The notes below the pieces were generated by a model. It made no database searches. It saw only the letters and a list, made by a program, of their open reading frames with translations, and was not told the DNA's origin. Made by a program: the position numbers and the translations under genes. Shown here piece by piece: positions 1 to 7,453 of a DNA stretch of 11,015 nucleotides. Source of the DNA: an uncultured Traorella sp. (GTDB lineage Bacteria; Bacillota_I; Bacilli_A; Erysipelotrichales; Erysipelotrichaceae); contig CAMEIZ010000055.1 in assembly GCA_945919165.1 (NCBI GenBank), positions 1-11,015 of the forward strand, read 5' to 3'. Numbering within the stretch: position 1 is the stretch's first letter; the number at the start of each line of letters is the position of its first letter.

Positions 1-836
1 TCAACCACAATGCCATCTACCGGTACACTCATCCCTGGCTTAAGCACAAGAAGATCACCTTGTCGAACATCTTCTACAAAAACCTCTTCTTCTTTACCAT
101 CCACCCATAAAAGAGCTTTTTTAGGTGTCAGATTCATCAGCTTTTCAATTGCCTCACTCGTTTTACCCTTTGATTTGGCTTCCAAGTATTTTCCCAGTGT
201 TATCAGTGTCAAAATCATGGCAGCTCCTTCAAAATAAAGCTCCATATGGTATCGCTCTACAATTTCCATGTCCATATGTCCTAATCCATAACCCAACATG
301 TAAATCGCATATATCCCATAAACAAAAGAAGCCATGGAACCAATCGCAATCAGCGAGTCCATATTCGAAGCACCATGCAGCAGTGCTTTAAAACCGCTTA
401 TAAAATATTTTTTATTGATAAGCATAATGCCAAGACACAAAAGAAACTGAGTAAACGCAAAAATCAATGCATTTTCATGTCCCACTAAAATCACAGGCAG
501 CGGCAATCCAATCATATGCCCCATTGAAATATAAAACAAAGGAAGCATGAAACACAATGAAGCAATAAAACGCTTCTTCAAATCCAAAGACTCATTCTCT
601 TTCACAACTTTTTGTTTTTTTTCTGCATGAAAAAGTGTTGCTCCATAACCTACCTTTACCACACAATCAATTATATTTTGAGGATTCAGCATCTTTTCAT
701 CATAGTCTACCTGCATATGATTTGTCAGTAAATTTACACTGACACTTCTGACGCCCGACATCTGTGCTACGTTTTTTTCAATTCTTGATGAACAAGCAGC
801 ACAGCTCATCCCCTGAATATCAAAATCTTGTTTCAT
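1..836 (-). CDS. copA: Copper-translocating P1B-type ATPase (CopA), N-terminal part, cut by window edge
   Basis: An integral membrane pump that exports Cu(I) using ATP. The visible 278 codons hold one heavy-metal-associated domain (residues about 3-69) with the Cys pair GMSCAACSSRIEK (C12, C15). Membrane helices follow, including the family-typical stretch NMDSLIAIGS (about 158-167) and YFEGAAMILTLITLGKYLEA (about 201-220). The start of the actuator domain is seen as GDLLVLKPGMSVPVDG (about 260-275). The CPC metal site, the DKTGT phosphorylation site and the ATP-binding domain lie beyond the left edge, so the metal is inferred from the N-terminal motifs. The ATG at 836 follows a GGAGG site. 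The gene has its own promoter with a CsoR-like operator and is divergent from the SleC-like gene. No copZ or csoR is seen in the window. Silver may also be carried, as is common in the family. Confidence 0.95.
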   Translation of the reverse strand, partial: MKQDFDIQGMSCAACSSRIEKNVAQMSGVRSVSVNLLTNHMQVDYDEKMLNPQNIIDCVVKVGYGATLFHAEKKQKVVKENESLDLKKRFIASLCFMLPLFYISMGHMIGLPLPVILVGHENALIFAFTQFLLCLGIMLINKKYFISGFKALLHGASNMDSLIAIGSMASFVYGIYAIYMLGYGLGHMDMEIVERYHMELYFEGAAMILTLITLGKYLEAKSKGKTSEAIEKLMNLTPKKALLWVDGKEEEVFVEDVRQGDLLVLKPGMSVPVDGIVV

Positions 837-850
837 ATTGATCCTCCAGA

Positions 851-866
851 CACCCCTATGGGGTAT
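851..866 (-). promoter_or_regulatory. CsoR-like copper operator
   Basis: The minus strand reads ATACCCCATAGGGGTG: ACCCC and GGGGT arms around a 3-base centre, resembling the pseudo-palindromic TACCCC/GGGGTA site of CsoR-type copper repressors. It covers the predicted transcription start of copA, so a bound repressor would block initiation. Cu(I) binding to CsoR releases it from DNA in characterised systems. The regulator itself is not in the window, so its identity is inferred. Confidence 0.75.
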
Positions 867-870
867 TATT

Positions 871-899
871 ATTGTAGTCTATACCTTATGATTTGTCAA
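871..899 (-). promoter_or_regulatory. Promoter of copA
   Basis: On the minus strand TTGACA (894-899) and TACAAT (871-876) are separated by exactly 17 bases, a near-consensus housekeeping promoter. Transcription should start near 864, inside the CsoR-like palindrome. Confidence 0.85.
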
Positions 900-930
900 T
901 TTTCAATTTCTATGAGCCTCATAAATAATA

Positions 931-958
931 TTCACGAATAGGCCTTCACCCATATAAT
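931..958 (+). promoter_or_regulatory. Candidate promoter of the SleC-like gene
   Basis: TTCACG (931-936) and a perfect TATAAT (953-958) with 16 bases between fit a housekeeping promoter with a moderate -35 box. The same -10 region reads CATATAAT (951-958), close to the CATA..T boxes of the mother-cell sporulation factors SigE and SigK, but no correctly spaced matching -35 is clear. Which sigma factor is used cannot be settled by eye. Confidence 0.5.
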
Positions 959-995
959 TCAAAAATTTTGGAATAGGCTATTTTAGGAGGTTATT

Positions 996-3113
996 ATGCC
1001 AACAGGTACATTACAAATCTTCACAAGTCTTGCCGATGATGCCCTAGCATTATCCAATGTTTTAATACGCGTCTTTAAAGAAGTGAATCATACCATTGTT
1101 TATGAACAGTATTTTATGAGTGACATTGAAGGTCAAAGTCCGATTATCACACTTGAAACTGTACCCAAAGAACTCTCTTTAGATGAATTTAATTCCGATC
1201 GCCCTTATGAAATATACAGTGTAGAATGCATGCTTGATGGTTATCTCAGTGAGCTCATCCAAGGTGTGCAGATTTTTGCCGATGAAATCAGTACAATCAA
1301 TCTGAATATGACACCCGACATCTTAATCAACTATGAAACAGAAGTTGAAACAATCCCAGATCATCATCTTCTGACCAATTATGGCGGCAATAATGTTTCA
1401 CAGTCTCCCACGCGTATCTTGGGTGGCAATGTAGAAGAAGATTATCGTCTTGATGAAGAAAATTATCTGACTACTCCTGAACGAATTCAATTTGTTCAGA
1501 AGGGAGTTGTGATTCCTCGTCAAATCCGGGTTCATCTGGGTCGGCCTACCAGCAATGCAGAAGATGTGACAGTGGATTTTATTTATTACATTAAAAATGT
1601 CTGTTCTTCTGAAGTTTATCCAACATGGCCAAAAGAAGCACTTCTGGCTAATATTCACGCTCAGGTTTCATTAGCACTGAATCGTGTTTATACAGAATGG
1701 TATCGCTCAAAAGGATATGATTTTGATATTACCAATAATACAGCTTTTGATCAAGCATTTGTTAAGAATCGAAATATTTATGAAAGTATATCTGTTTTAG
1801 TTGATGATGTTTTTAATCAGTTCTTAAGAAAAAGAAATTTTGCAGAACCTTTTTATGCGGAATACTGTGATGGTAAAATTGCTCAGTGTCCGGGTATGAA
1901 ACAATGGGGAACCCTAACCCTGGCTAATCAGGGACTCAGTGCTATTGAGATTCTGCAATACTATTATACAAATGAAGTGCATCTGGTCAGTACGGATCGT
2001 ATTGAAGATGTAAAGGGATCCTATCCGGGTACACCTTTGTCCTTGGGATCAAGCGGTGCAGCCGTACACTTGTTACAGCAGCAGCTGAATGCCATTTCTG
2101 TCAATTATCCATTGATACGACCAATCTATCCGGTTGATGGCATATTTGGACCTTCAACACAAGAAGCTGTTCGTGTATTTCAAAAACAGTTTAATCTCAC
2201 TCAGGATGGGATTGTTGGAAAAAGCACCTGGTATAAGATTAATTATATCTATGTAGCAGTCAGAAAGCTTGCGGAATTATCAAGCATTGGTCGTGTAGAA
2301 AACGATAAAACAGGAGAATGGCCTCAGGAAATTCTAAAATATGGCGATCGCAACGTTTATGTTCAACAGCTTCAATTTTACCTTTCCACCATTGCAACCT
2401 TCAACAATGCCATTTCGCAAATCTCATCCATCGATTCTTTTTTTGGCAATCAGACACTGAATGCAGTTCGCTCCTTTCAAAAGTTTTACGGACTTGAAGT
2501 AGATGGCATCGTTGGTGAAAATACCTGGAATCGCATTTTTGTCATCTATTCAGATATGGTACGTGTTACAAATCCAGATAACCAGGCACCGGTATATCCG
2601 GGCATTCCGATTCAAATCGGTGCAACTGGTCAGGATGTATTAAGTATTCAGGAAGCTTTAAATACAGTGGGCATGGAGTATCCTACGATTCCGATTCTGG
2701 TGGAGGATGGTATCTTTGGTAATATTACACAAATTGCTGTCAGCGAATTTCAACAGCAGTTTGGTCTTGAAGTAGATGGTATTGTTGGCATGAATACATG
2801 GAATGCGTTATTTGAAGCCCAAAATGAGATCCTAAATGGATCCAGTGCTTCTCCATCTTATCCAACATATCCGGGAACTCCGCTTCGTCTGGGTTCTTCA
2901 GGAAATGATGTGGCTTTGATACAAGATCGCCTCAATTTTATTTCGATTTATTATAAAACTATTCCTCATATTCATGCAGATGGCATTTTTGGTCCGGCAA
3001 CACAAGCCAGTGTCATCGCCTTTCAAAATCTATTGGGACTTGATCCAGATGGTATTGTCGGTGTACAGACTTGGAATCGTATCAATGAAGTCTATGCAGA
3101 ATTAAACAGCTAA
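996..3113 (+). CDS. SleC-like peptidoglycan lytic protein: SpoIID-type domain plus four peptidoglycan-binding modules
   Basis: Probable spore-cortex or cell-wall lytic enzyme of 705 residues. Residues 1-105 form a beta-rich N-terminal region (MPTGTLQIFT... GVQIFADE) like the prodomain region of clostridial SleC. Residues about 170-330 match a SpoIID-type lytic transglycosylase domain: NVCSSEVYPTWPKEAL gives the likely catalytic Glu206, and CPGMKQWGTLTLANQG (298-313) is the family's GMSQWG-like block. Cys291 and Cys298 may bind zinc, as a Cys pair does in C. difficile SpoIID (recalled). Four peptidoglycan-binding modules follow at about 343-419, 442-515, 534-606 and 623-697, each ending in DGIVG..TW. 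or a close variant. Clostridial SleC has about 430-440 residues and one such module. There is no classical signal peptide, as in SleC, which is made in the mother cell and matured by Csp proteases. AGGAGG stands 5 bases before the ATG. No Csp gene is nearby. The family call is firm; the role in germination is inferred. Confidence 0.85.
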   Translation: MPTGTLQIFTSLADDALALSNVLIRVFKEVNHTIVYEQYFMSDIEGQSPIITLETVPKELSLDEFNSDRPYEIYSVECMLDGYLSELIQGVQIFADEISTINLNMTPDILINYETEVETIPDHHLLTNYGGNNVSQSPTRILGGNVEEDYRLDEENYLTTPERIQFVQKGVVIPRQIRVHLGRPTSNAEDVTVDFIYYIKNVCSSEVYPTWPKEALLANIHAQVSLALNRVYTEWYRSKGYDFDITNNTAFDQAFVKNRNIYESISVLVDDVFNQFLRKRNFAEPFYAEYCDGKIAQCPGMKQWGTLTLANQGLSAIEILQYYYTNEVHLVSTDRIEDVKGSYPGTPLSLGSSGAAVHLLQQQLNAISVNYPLIRPIYPVDGIFGPSTQEAVRVFQKQFNLTQDGIVGKSTWYKINYIYVAVRKLAELSSIGRVENDKTGEWPQEILKYGDRNVYVQQLQFYLSTIATFNNAISQISSIDSFFGNQTLNAVRSFQKFYGLEVDGIVGENTWNRIFVIYSDMVRVTNPDNQAPVYPGIPIQIGATGQDVLSIQEALNTVGMEYPTIPILVEDGIFGNITQIAVSEFQQQFGLEVDGIVGMNTWNALFEAQNEILNGSSASPSYPTYPGTPLRLGSSGNDVALIQDRLNFISIYYKTIPHIHADGIFGPATQASVIAFQNLLGLDPDGIVGVQTWNRINEVYAELNS

Positions 3114-3118
3114 AAAAG

Positions 3119-3156
3119 CATAAGGTATGCACATAAAACTTACCTTATGTTTTTTT
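3119..3156 (+). terminator. Intrinsic terminator of the SleC-like gene
   Basis: A 9-bp stem CATAAGGTA (3119-3127) / TACCTTATG (3141-3149) with a 13-base loop is followed by seven T (3150-3156), 5 bases after the stop codon. The A-run before the stem (3112-3117) could also let it act on the other strand. Confidence 0.85.
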
Positions 3157-3176
3157 CTAATAAGATTTCCATGATC

Positions 3177-3212
3177 AAAAAAAGCGTCTACCATAAGTTT
3201 TGGTACACACTT
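3177..3212 (-). terminator. Intrinsic terminator of the WYL-DUF2779-NhaC operon
   Basis: Read on the minus strand, AAGTGTGTACC pairs with GGTAGACGCTT (11 positions, one G-U and one mismatch, 9-base loop) and runs into seven T (3177-3183 on plus). It lies just past the antiporter stop codon. Confidence 0.75.
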
Positions 3213-3221
3213 TTTACATGT

Positions 3222-4700
3222 TTATTCTTTTTTTAATTGAATGGTGATGATGAAAGCACTCAAAGCGAAGATAAGCAAACCGCTCAATAAAGCAATCCAG
3301 CCATTTTCAAACAAACCACCGATTAAATAAGCCACACCGCCCATAGCAACAACACACAAAGCATATGGCATCTGTGTTGAAACATGATCCAGATGATAAC
3401 ACTGAGCACCGGCACTCGATAAGATCGTTGTATCCGAAATTGGTGAAATATGATCACCAGCAACAGTTCCTGCCAGACAAGCCCCCACAGTTAATGACAG
3501 CATCATCCCTTCTTGTGGAAATACTGCTACAATAATTGGAATCAGAATACTGAAGCAACCCCAACTGGTTCCTGTCGCAAATGCCAGTCCCAAAGCTGTA
3601 ACAAAGAAGACAAACGGCATAAATTTATAAATAGCTGACATATTGGAAACCACTGATGCCACATAAGCACCAAGATTTAAATAATCCTGCGAACAGATTC
3701 CAGACAAAGTCCAAGCAAGACATAAGATCATCATAGCAGGAGCCATCGATTTCAAACCTTCCACAAAAGAATCTGTAAACTGATTAAATGTCAAAACCTT
3801 ACGAGGCAAATAAAATATAAAAGTAATAATCAAGCTCATAAATGTGCCTAATACCAAAGAAGAAGCTGCATCACAGTTTGAAAAAGCTTCAATAATACTT
3901 GCTCCATCAAAAATTCCTCCGCTGTACAGCATACATCCCACACACAAAACAATTAAAGTTAAAATAGGAAATACCAAATCAATGACTTTTCCATGACCAA
4001 CTGCTTCAATCTCTTCACCAACAATCATTTCTTTCTGAATTTCAGCTTTTTTATTATAATGCTTCATAGCCAGAAAATCCCTGTCAATCATCATCAGCCA
4101 GCAAATGAACACTAACGTTAAAAGCGCATATAAATTAAAAGGAATCGTTGAAAGAAAAAGCGCAAACCCATCAATATCCGATCCTTTCGGTAAAGAACTC
4201 GATACGGCCGCAGCCCAGGATGATATCGGAGCAATAATACAAATCGGAGCGGCTGTCGCATCAATAATATAAGCCAGTTTGGCACGCGTCACCTGATATT
4301 TATCGGTAACCGGACGCATTACCGTTCCCACTGTCAGACAATTGAAATAATCATCCACAAAAATCAAACAACCTAATGCACTGGTCGCCAGCAAAGCAGA
4401 TCGTCTTGATTTGATCTTTTTAGCGGCCCATTCTCCATAGGCTTTTGATGCTCCAGATTTTGTAATCAACGCAACAATCATTCCCAAAAGAGCCAGAAAC
4501 ACTAAAATTGCCGCATTTGATCCAATAGCATGTTCCATAATATCAAAACAGGTTTCAATCGCTGCAATCGGATTTAACCCCGTATACATGAAACATCCGA
4601 TTAAAATCCCTAAAAGCAAAGAAGAATAAACTTCTTTTGTCAAAAGAGCCATGATAATGGCAATAATGGGTGGCAACATCGCCCAAATACTTCCGTTCAT
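3222..4700 (-). CDS. NhaC-family Na+/H+ antiporter
   Basis: A polytopic membrane protein of 492 residues in the NhaC antiporter superfamily, which exchanges cations such as Na+, or small organic substrates in some branches, for protons. It has many hydrophobic segments and the family blocks LIFVDDYFNCLTVG (about 113-126, acidic pair 116-117), ATGTSWGCFSILIPI (about 375-389) and AGDHISPISDTTILSS (about 414-429). The last block, GDH.SPISDTT, is the best family signature. The ATG at 4700 is chosen because GGAGG (4707-4711) sits 6 bases before it; an in-frame TTG at 4715 would place that ribosome site inside the gene. It is the last gene of the operon, 30 bases after the DUF2779 gene, and is followed by a terminator. 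The transported substrate cannot be told from the sequence. The symbol nhaC is withheld because the family includes divergent exchangers. Confidence 0.88.
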   Translation of the reverse strand: MNGSIWAMLPPIIAIIMALLTKEVYSSLLLGILIGCFMYTGLNPIAAIETCFDIMEHAIGSNAAILVFLALLGMIVALITKSGASKAYGEWAAKKIKSRRSALLATSALGCLIFVDDYFNCLTVGTVMRPVTDKYQVTRAKLAYIIDATAAPICIIAPISSWAAAVSSSLPKGSDIDGFALFLSTIPFNLYALLTLVFICWLMMIDRDFLAMKHYNKKAEIQKEMIVGEEIEAVGHGKVIDLVFPILTLIVLCVGCMLYSGGIFDGASIIEAFSNCDAASSLVLGTFMSLIITFIFYLPRKVLTFNQFTDSFVEGLKSMAPAMMILCLAWTLSGICSQDYLNLGAYVASVVSNMSAIYKFMPFVFFVTALGLAFATGTSWGCFSILIPIIVAVFPQEGMMLSLTVGACLAGTVAGDHISPISDTTILSSAGAQCYHLDHVSTQMPYALCVVAMGGVAYLIGGLFENGWIALLSGLLIFALSAFIITIQLKKE

Positions 4701-4730
4701 GCACAACCTCCACAACTATTTTTTCTCATA

Positions 4731-6188
4731 TTATTCATAACCGACCGTTTTCATCAAAAAATGCAATAAAACATATTCGGCATATGTATCCATTCCACAA
4801 TATTCATATAAAGCCTGCTTGATTTCTTCACTTTCATTTCCTTCCAGCTCACGGTATTTTTTCACTGCCAGAAGTCCCTGATTGATTTCCAGTTCATCAT
4901 AACTTAAATCAGAAAACAAAGACAACAGTTTTTTTAAGTTATACTCTCCTGCCATGCGTTCATCATAAATAACACCATTTGAAAAAGGAATAGCCAGATC
5001 AATCATTCTTTCCCAAATATTTCTTAATTCTTCTTCATATTGAGGAAACTGCTTCGAAAGCTGCATCAGGCGCAGCACTTCAGCACCCTGTGCATTAAAC
5101 ACCATAATAGATCCGGTTTTTGGAATCTTATGAATCAAATCCAATACAAATTCCTCACGACAGTCATTTTTTCCAATATACTGTTCATGAACCAATTCTC
5201 CATTTTTATCCTCAATATGCATCGAATACTGAAATACCAGCACATCAAACGGCTTCATTTTCTCATAAGGCGGATATACATACGTCTGCCATTCAAAATC
5301 AAGATAAGTAATAGGATATTGAATTCTCTTTAACCAAGGCCTAAGCGCAAATTGATCTACAAACAAACCTCTTTTTTTCGCCGCCATAATTTGCGCATAC
5401 TGAACCCTTGTCGCTTCAATTTCATCCCCTGTAACCATAGCCATGTCACTAATTCCCATAGCTTCACATTCATATTTTTTATTGGACTGCACCAAATTTA
5501 AAATCGAAGTATTATGTTGCTGATCAGGAAAACACATTGAAAAATACTCACATTTATAATGAGAAGTACATGCCGGAGAACGTTTTTTCTGGATATGTGA
5601 TAAATCACCGATCTGTTCTATTTCATCTAACAAAGCATCCAGATCACGATACGCCTCACGGACAAAATCCATCACTTTCCCGGCTTTCTTGTTTTTTTCA
5701 TTATAAAACTCATCACTGATCAGTAAACATTCATGTACATCAAATTCTTGTTTGCGTTCATAGTTGGCATTAATATGAATCAAAAGTACCTCATCAACTT
5801 GAATCTGATTTTTCTTGCAGACCCATAACGTATCTGCGATACGTTGAGCTTCACTTGTTTTTGGGTAACACTGATTGTATAAAAAATACAAAGTATGATG
5901 CTGATCTTCTTTTTTCAGACAAGGAAGTGTCATTCTTAAATCACGATAACTGATTCGAGCATTCATCAGTATATCAAAAGACTGATATGCCTGTAATGTC
6001 AAACTCGGATCATCCCCTCGTTTTCCCATAAATACATCTTCAAACCCAAAATAATCCTTTACCAGTTCAAAGATATCCATATTATAAGTAACATATGGTA
6101 AAAAAGGCACACTTTCCGGTTTGTTCTTGGTGTACCAGTAATATTTATCACAACGCTGATATTTTTTTAAATCCGATTCATGAAGCAT
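4731..6188 (-). CDS. DUF2779 protein: Cas4/RecB-like N-terminal region plus DnaQ-like exonuclease-type C-terminal domain
   Basis: A cytoplasmic, nuclease-like protein of 485 residues and unknown biological role. The first ~220 residues resemble Cas4/RecB-type nucleases with an iron-sulfur site: C13 in KKYQRCDKYYWY, then C207, C213 and C219 in ACTSHYKCEYFSMC. The C-terminal DUF2779 part (about 290-480) looks like a DnaQ/RNase-H-fold exonuclease: YLDFEW (D297, E299), MVFNAQGAE (361-370), D397 in ERMIDLAIPF, and YCGMDTYAEY (D467). By eye, the places where RecB-type enzymes carry their catalytic Asp and Glu-x-Lys appear replaced (RMTLPCL about 85-91; YFLYNQ about 101-106), so the N-terminal domain may have lost catalysis. 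An AAGGTGAT ribosome site precedes the ATG. It is the middle gene of the operon, 26 bases after the WYL gene. A DNA or RNA substrate is inferred; neither is shown. Confidence 0.8.
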   Translation of the reverse strand: MLHESDLKKYQRCDKYYWYTKNKPESVPFLPYVTYNMDIFELVKDYFGFEDVFMGKRGDDPSLTLQAYQSFDILMNARISYRDLRMTLPCLKKEDQHHTLYFLYNQCYPKTSEAQRIADTLWVCKKNQIQVDEVLLIHINANYERKQEFDVHECLLISDEFYNEKNKKAGKVMDFVREAYRDLDALLDEIEQIGDLSHIQKKRSPACTSHYKCEYFSMCFPDQQHNTSILNLVQSNKKYECEAMGISDMAMVTGDEIEATRVQYAQIMAAKKRGLFVDQFALRPWLKRIQYPITYLDFEWQTYVYPPYEKMKPFDVLVFQYSMHIEDKNGELVHEQYIGKNDCREEFVLDLIHKIPKTGSIMVFNAQGAEVLRLMQLSKQFPQYEEELRNIWERMIDLAIPFSNGVIYDERMAGEYNLKKLLSLFSDLSYDELEINQGLLAVKKYRELEGNESEEIKQALYEYCGMDTYAEYVLLHFLMKTVGYE

Positions 6189-6214
6189 AAAATCACCTTA
6201 TTTATTATACTATA

Positions 6215-7159
6215 CTATTCATAGTTTTCCATCATTTTTCTGATTTCCTGCTGCAGTTCTTTTTTTAATTCAATTGGACTTATCAGCTGACAGCTTGCTC
6301 CTAGTGAACATAAAAACTGCATCGCATTCATTTTCCCTTCAAAAAGCGTCTTAACATGAAGATTTTGCTGATCATCAAAATACATCTTTGGATTGACTCC
6401 TATTCTTCTTTCAGCATATAGAACAGCATTCTTACCGGTAATCACAAACTCAGTTTCAATTACTTCATCCTTCATTAAACCGCTTTTACCCAAATAAGCA
6501 TTGACATTAAAATCAAGATCACGTGTAAAATGCTTATCTAAAATCGACACATTGTGCATTCTGACCGTTGAAAATTTATAAGTACGGAAATCATGACGAT
6601 TTTGACTGTATCCCAAACAATAATACTCTCCCTGAATATTCATTATTTCATAAGGGCAAAGCTCAACGGGCAAAAATTTGGATGCATGAAGCGATTTATA
6701 TTCAAAACTCACTGAACAGCTTTCTTTTTTTGCCTGTTCCATGATTCGTATCATATCATAAACACCCTCATCCAGCATTTTGATATCCTCATAAAATAAC
6801 ACATCACTTTTATGATTTGAAAAAGACATAAAAGATTTAATCTTTTCATAAGCCAACGTATAATCCCGAATCAAAAGAAAATCCTTATGACTTGTCAGAT
6901 AAGAATAAGCTTCATTCATTGCCTGCTTTTCCTGATCATTTAACTGAATCAGAGGCAATGTTGCTTTCTCCATCAAACGATAACCGCCATATCTTCCTTT
7001 AACGCTTTCAATCATATAACCGCTTGTTTCCAATTCCTTTTTAAATTCAATAATATTTCTTGGATTGGTTTCCAATCGTGAAGCCAATTCCTTTGTCGTA
7101 ACAAAATCATGCGCATTTAATATTTGAAGCATTTTAATACATAAAGCACTACGATTCAT
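6215..7159 (-). CDS. WYL-domain transcriptional regulator (DeoR-like winged helix plus WYL)
   Basis: A DNA-binding regulator of 314 residues. Residues 1-62 are a winged helix-turn-helix (LQILNAHDFVTTKELASRLE ... GYMIESVKGRYGGYRL). A WYL domain follows at about 146-211, with the core GEYYCLGY near 177-184 and RTYKFSTVRM near 192-201; the classical Trp-Tyr-Leu is Tyr-Tyr-Cys-Leu here. The C-terminal WCX-like region spans about 230-310. WYL domains are known or proposed to sense nucleic-acid-type ligands, and these regulators often sit beside defence or DNA-repair genes. The ATG at 7159 is chosen because AAGGTGG lies 8 bases upstream; the in-frame GTG at 7171 overlaps that ribosome site. It is the first gene of the operon and probably controls it, possibly through the palindrome in its promoter. 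Confidence 0.88.
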   Translation of the reverse strand: MNRSALCIKMLQILNAHDFVTTKELASRLETNPRNIIEFKKELETSGYMIESVKGRYGGYRLMEKATLPLIQLNDQEKQAMNEAYSYLTSHKDFLLIRDYTLAYEKIKSFMSFSNHKSDVLFYEDIKMLDEGVYDMIRIMEQAKKESCSVSFEYKSLHASKFLPVELCPYEIMNIQGEYYCLGYSQNRHDFRTYKFSTVRMHNVSILDKHFTRDLDFNVNAYLGKSGLMKDEVIETEFVITGKNAVLYAERRIGVNPKMYFDDQQNLHVKTLFEGKMNAMQFLCSLGASCQLISPIELKKELQQEIRKMMENYE

Positions 7160-7181
7160 GATATTTTCCACCTTCTATCTT

Positions 7182-7204
7182 ATAATACCACATGAAACAT
7201 GTTT
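7182..7204 (-). promoter_or_regulatory. Candidate promoter and operator of the WYL operon
   Basis: On the minus strand TGG-TATTAT (7190 to 7182) is an extended -10 box; no good -35 hexamer is visible. A perfect 10-bp palindrome AAACATGTTT (7195-7204) lies in the spacer region, where a bound repressor would block polymerase. Autoregulation by the WYL protein is a guess. Confidence 0.45.
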
Positions 7205-7267
7205 AAATCACATTTTATCACTTATTTTCAAGACATATTACCCATATATTTTATTTACAATATAGTT

Positions 7268-7287
7268 ACAAAAGGATTTCCTTTTGT
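7268..7287. repeat. Inverted repeat ACAAAAGGA-TT-TCCTTTTGT
   Basis: A perfect 9-bp inverted repeat with a 2-base centre in the spacer between the divergent WYL and permease genes. The tight centre favours a protein-binding site over an RNA hairpin. It is followed by the direct repeat AATTTTCCCT (two copies within about 7291-7317) and by a pyrimidine-rich tract to about 7356. Confidence 0.6.
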
Positions 7288-7355
7288 ATTCAATTTTCCC
7301 TGAATTGAATTTTCCCTTTCTTTATTTTATTTATTTTCATTTTTCTTTCTTTATT

Positions 7356-7375
7356 TGAGTGTCGATAGACACTCA
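7356..7375. promoter_or_regulatory. 20-bp palindrome TGAGTGTC-GATA-GACACTCA
   Basis: Perfect 8-bp arms around GATA, 32 bases upstream of the permease -35 box. It looks like an operator of the TetR type. It could also form an RNA hairpin followed by TTTTAATTT, a weak terminator for any plus-strand transcript entering from upstream. Which role is real cannot be decided from sequence. Confidence 0.55.
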
Positions 7376-7406
7376 TTTTAATTTGTTCATTCTTAAATAA
7401 AAAAGA

Positions 7407-7435
7407 TTGATAATTTTTGTTTTTTTTCACATAAT
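7407..7435 (+). promoter_or_regulatory. Promoter of the CmpB-like permease gene
   Basis: TTGATA (7407-7412) and CATAAT (7430-7435) are spaced by 17 bases. The start would fall near 7442, giving a very short leader that carries the GAGGTGA ribosome site (7444-7450) before the ATG at 7454. Confidence 0.65.
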
Positions 7436-7453
7436 AAATAAACGAGGTGAATT

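Noticed and set aside
10..391. Plus-strand reading frames opposite copA
   Set aside because: Antisense to a clear P-type ATPase; low-complexity products.
1398..1658. Minus-strand reading frame inside the SleC-like gene
   Set aside because: Antisense shadow of a strongly supported coding region with no ribosome site or family likeness.
4701..4715. TTG start at 4715 for the NhaC-family gene
   Set aside because: The GGAGG ribosome site would lie inside the coding region; the ATG at 4700 is correctly spaced from it.
5040..5719. Plus-strand reading frames opposite the DUF2779 gene
   Set aside because: They lie wholly antisense to a well-supported gene and have no translation signals.
7160..7171. 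GTG start at 7171 for the WYL regulator
   Set aside because: It overlaps the AAGGTGG ribosome site that serves the ATG at 7159.
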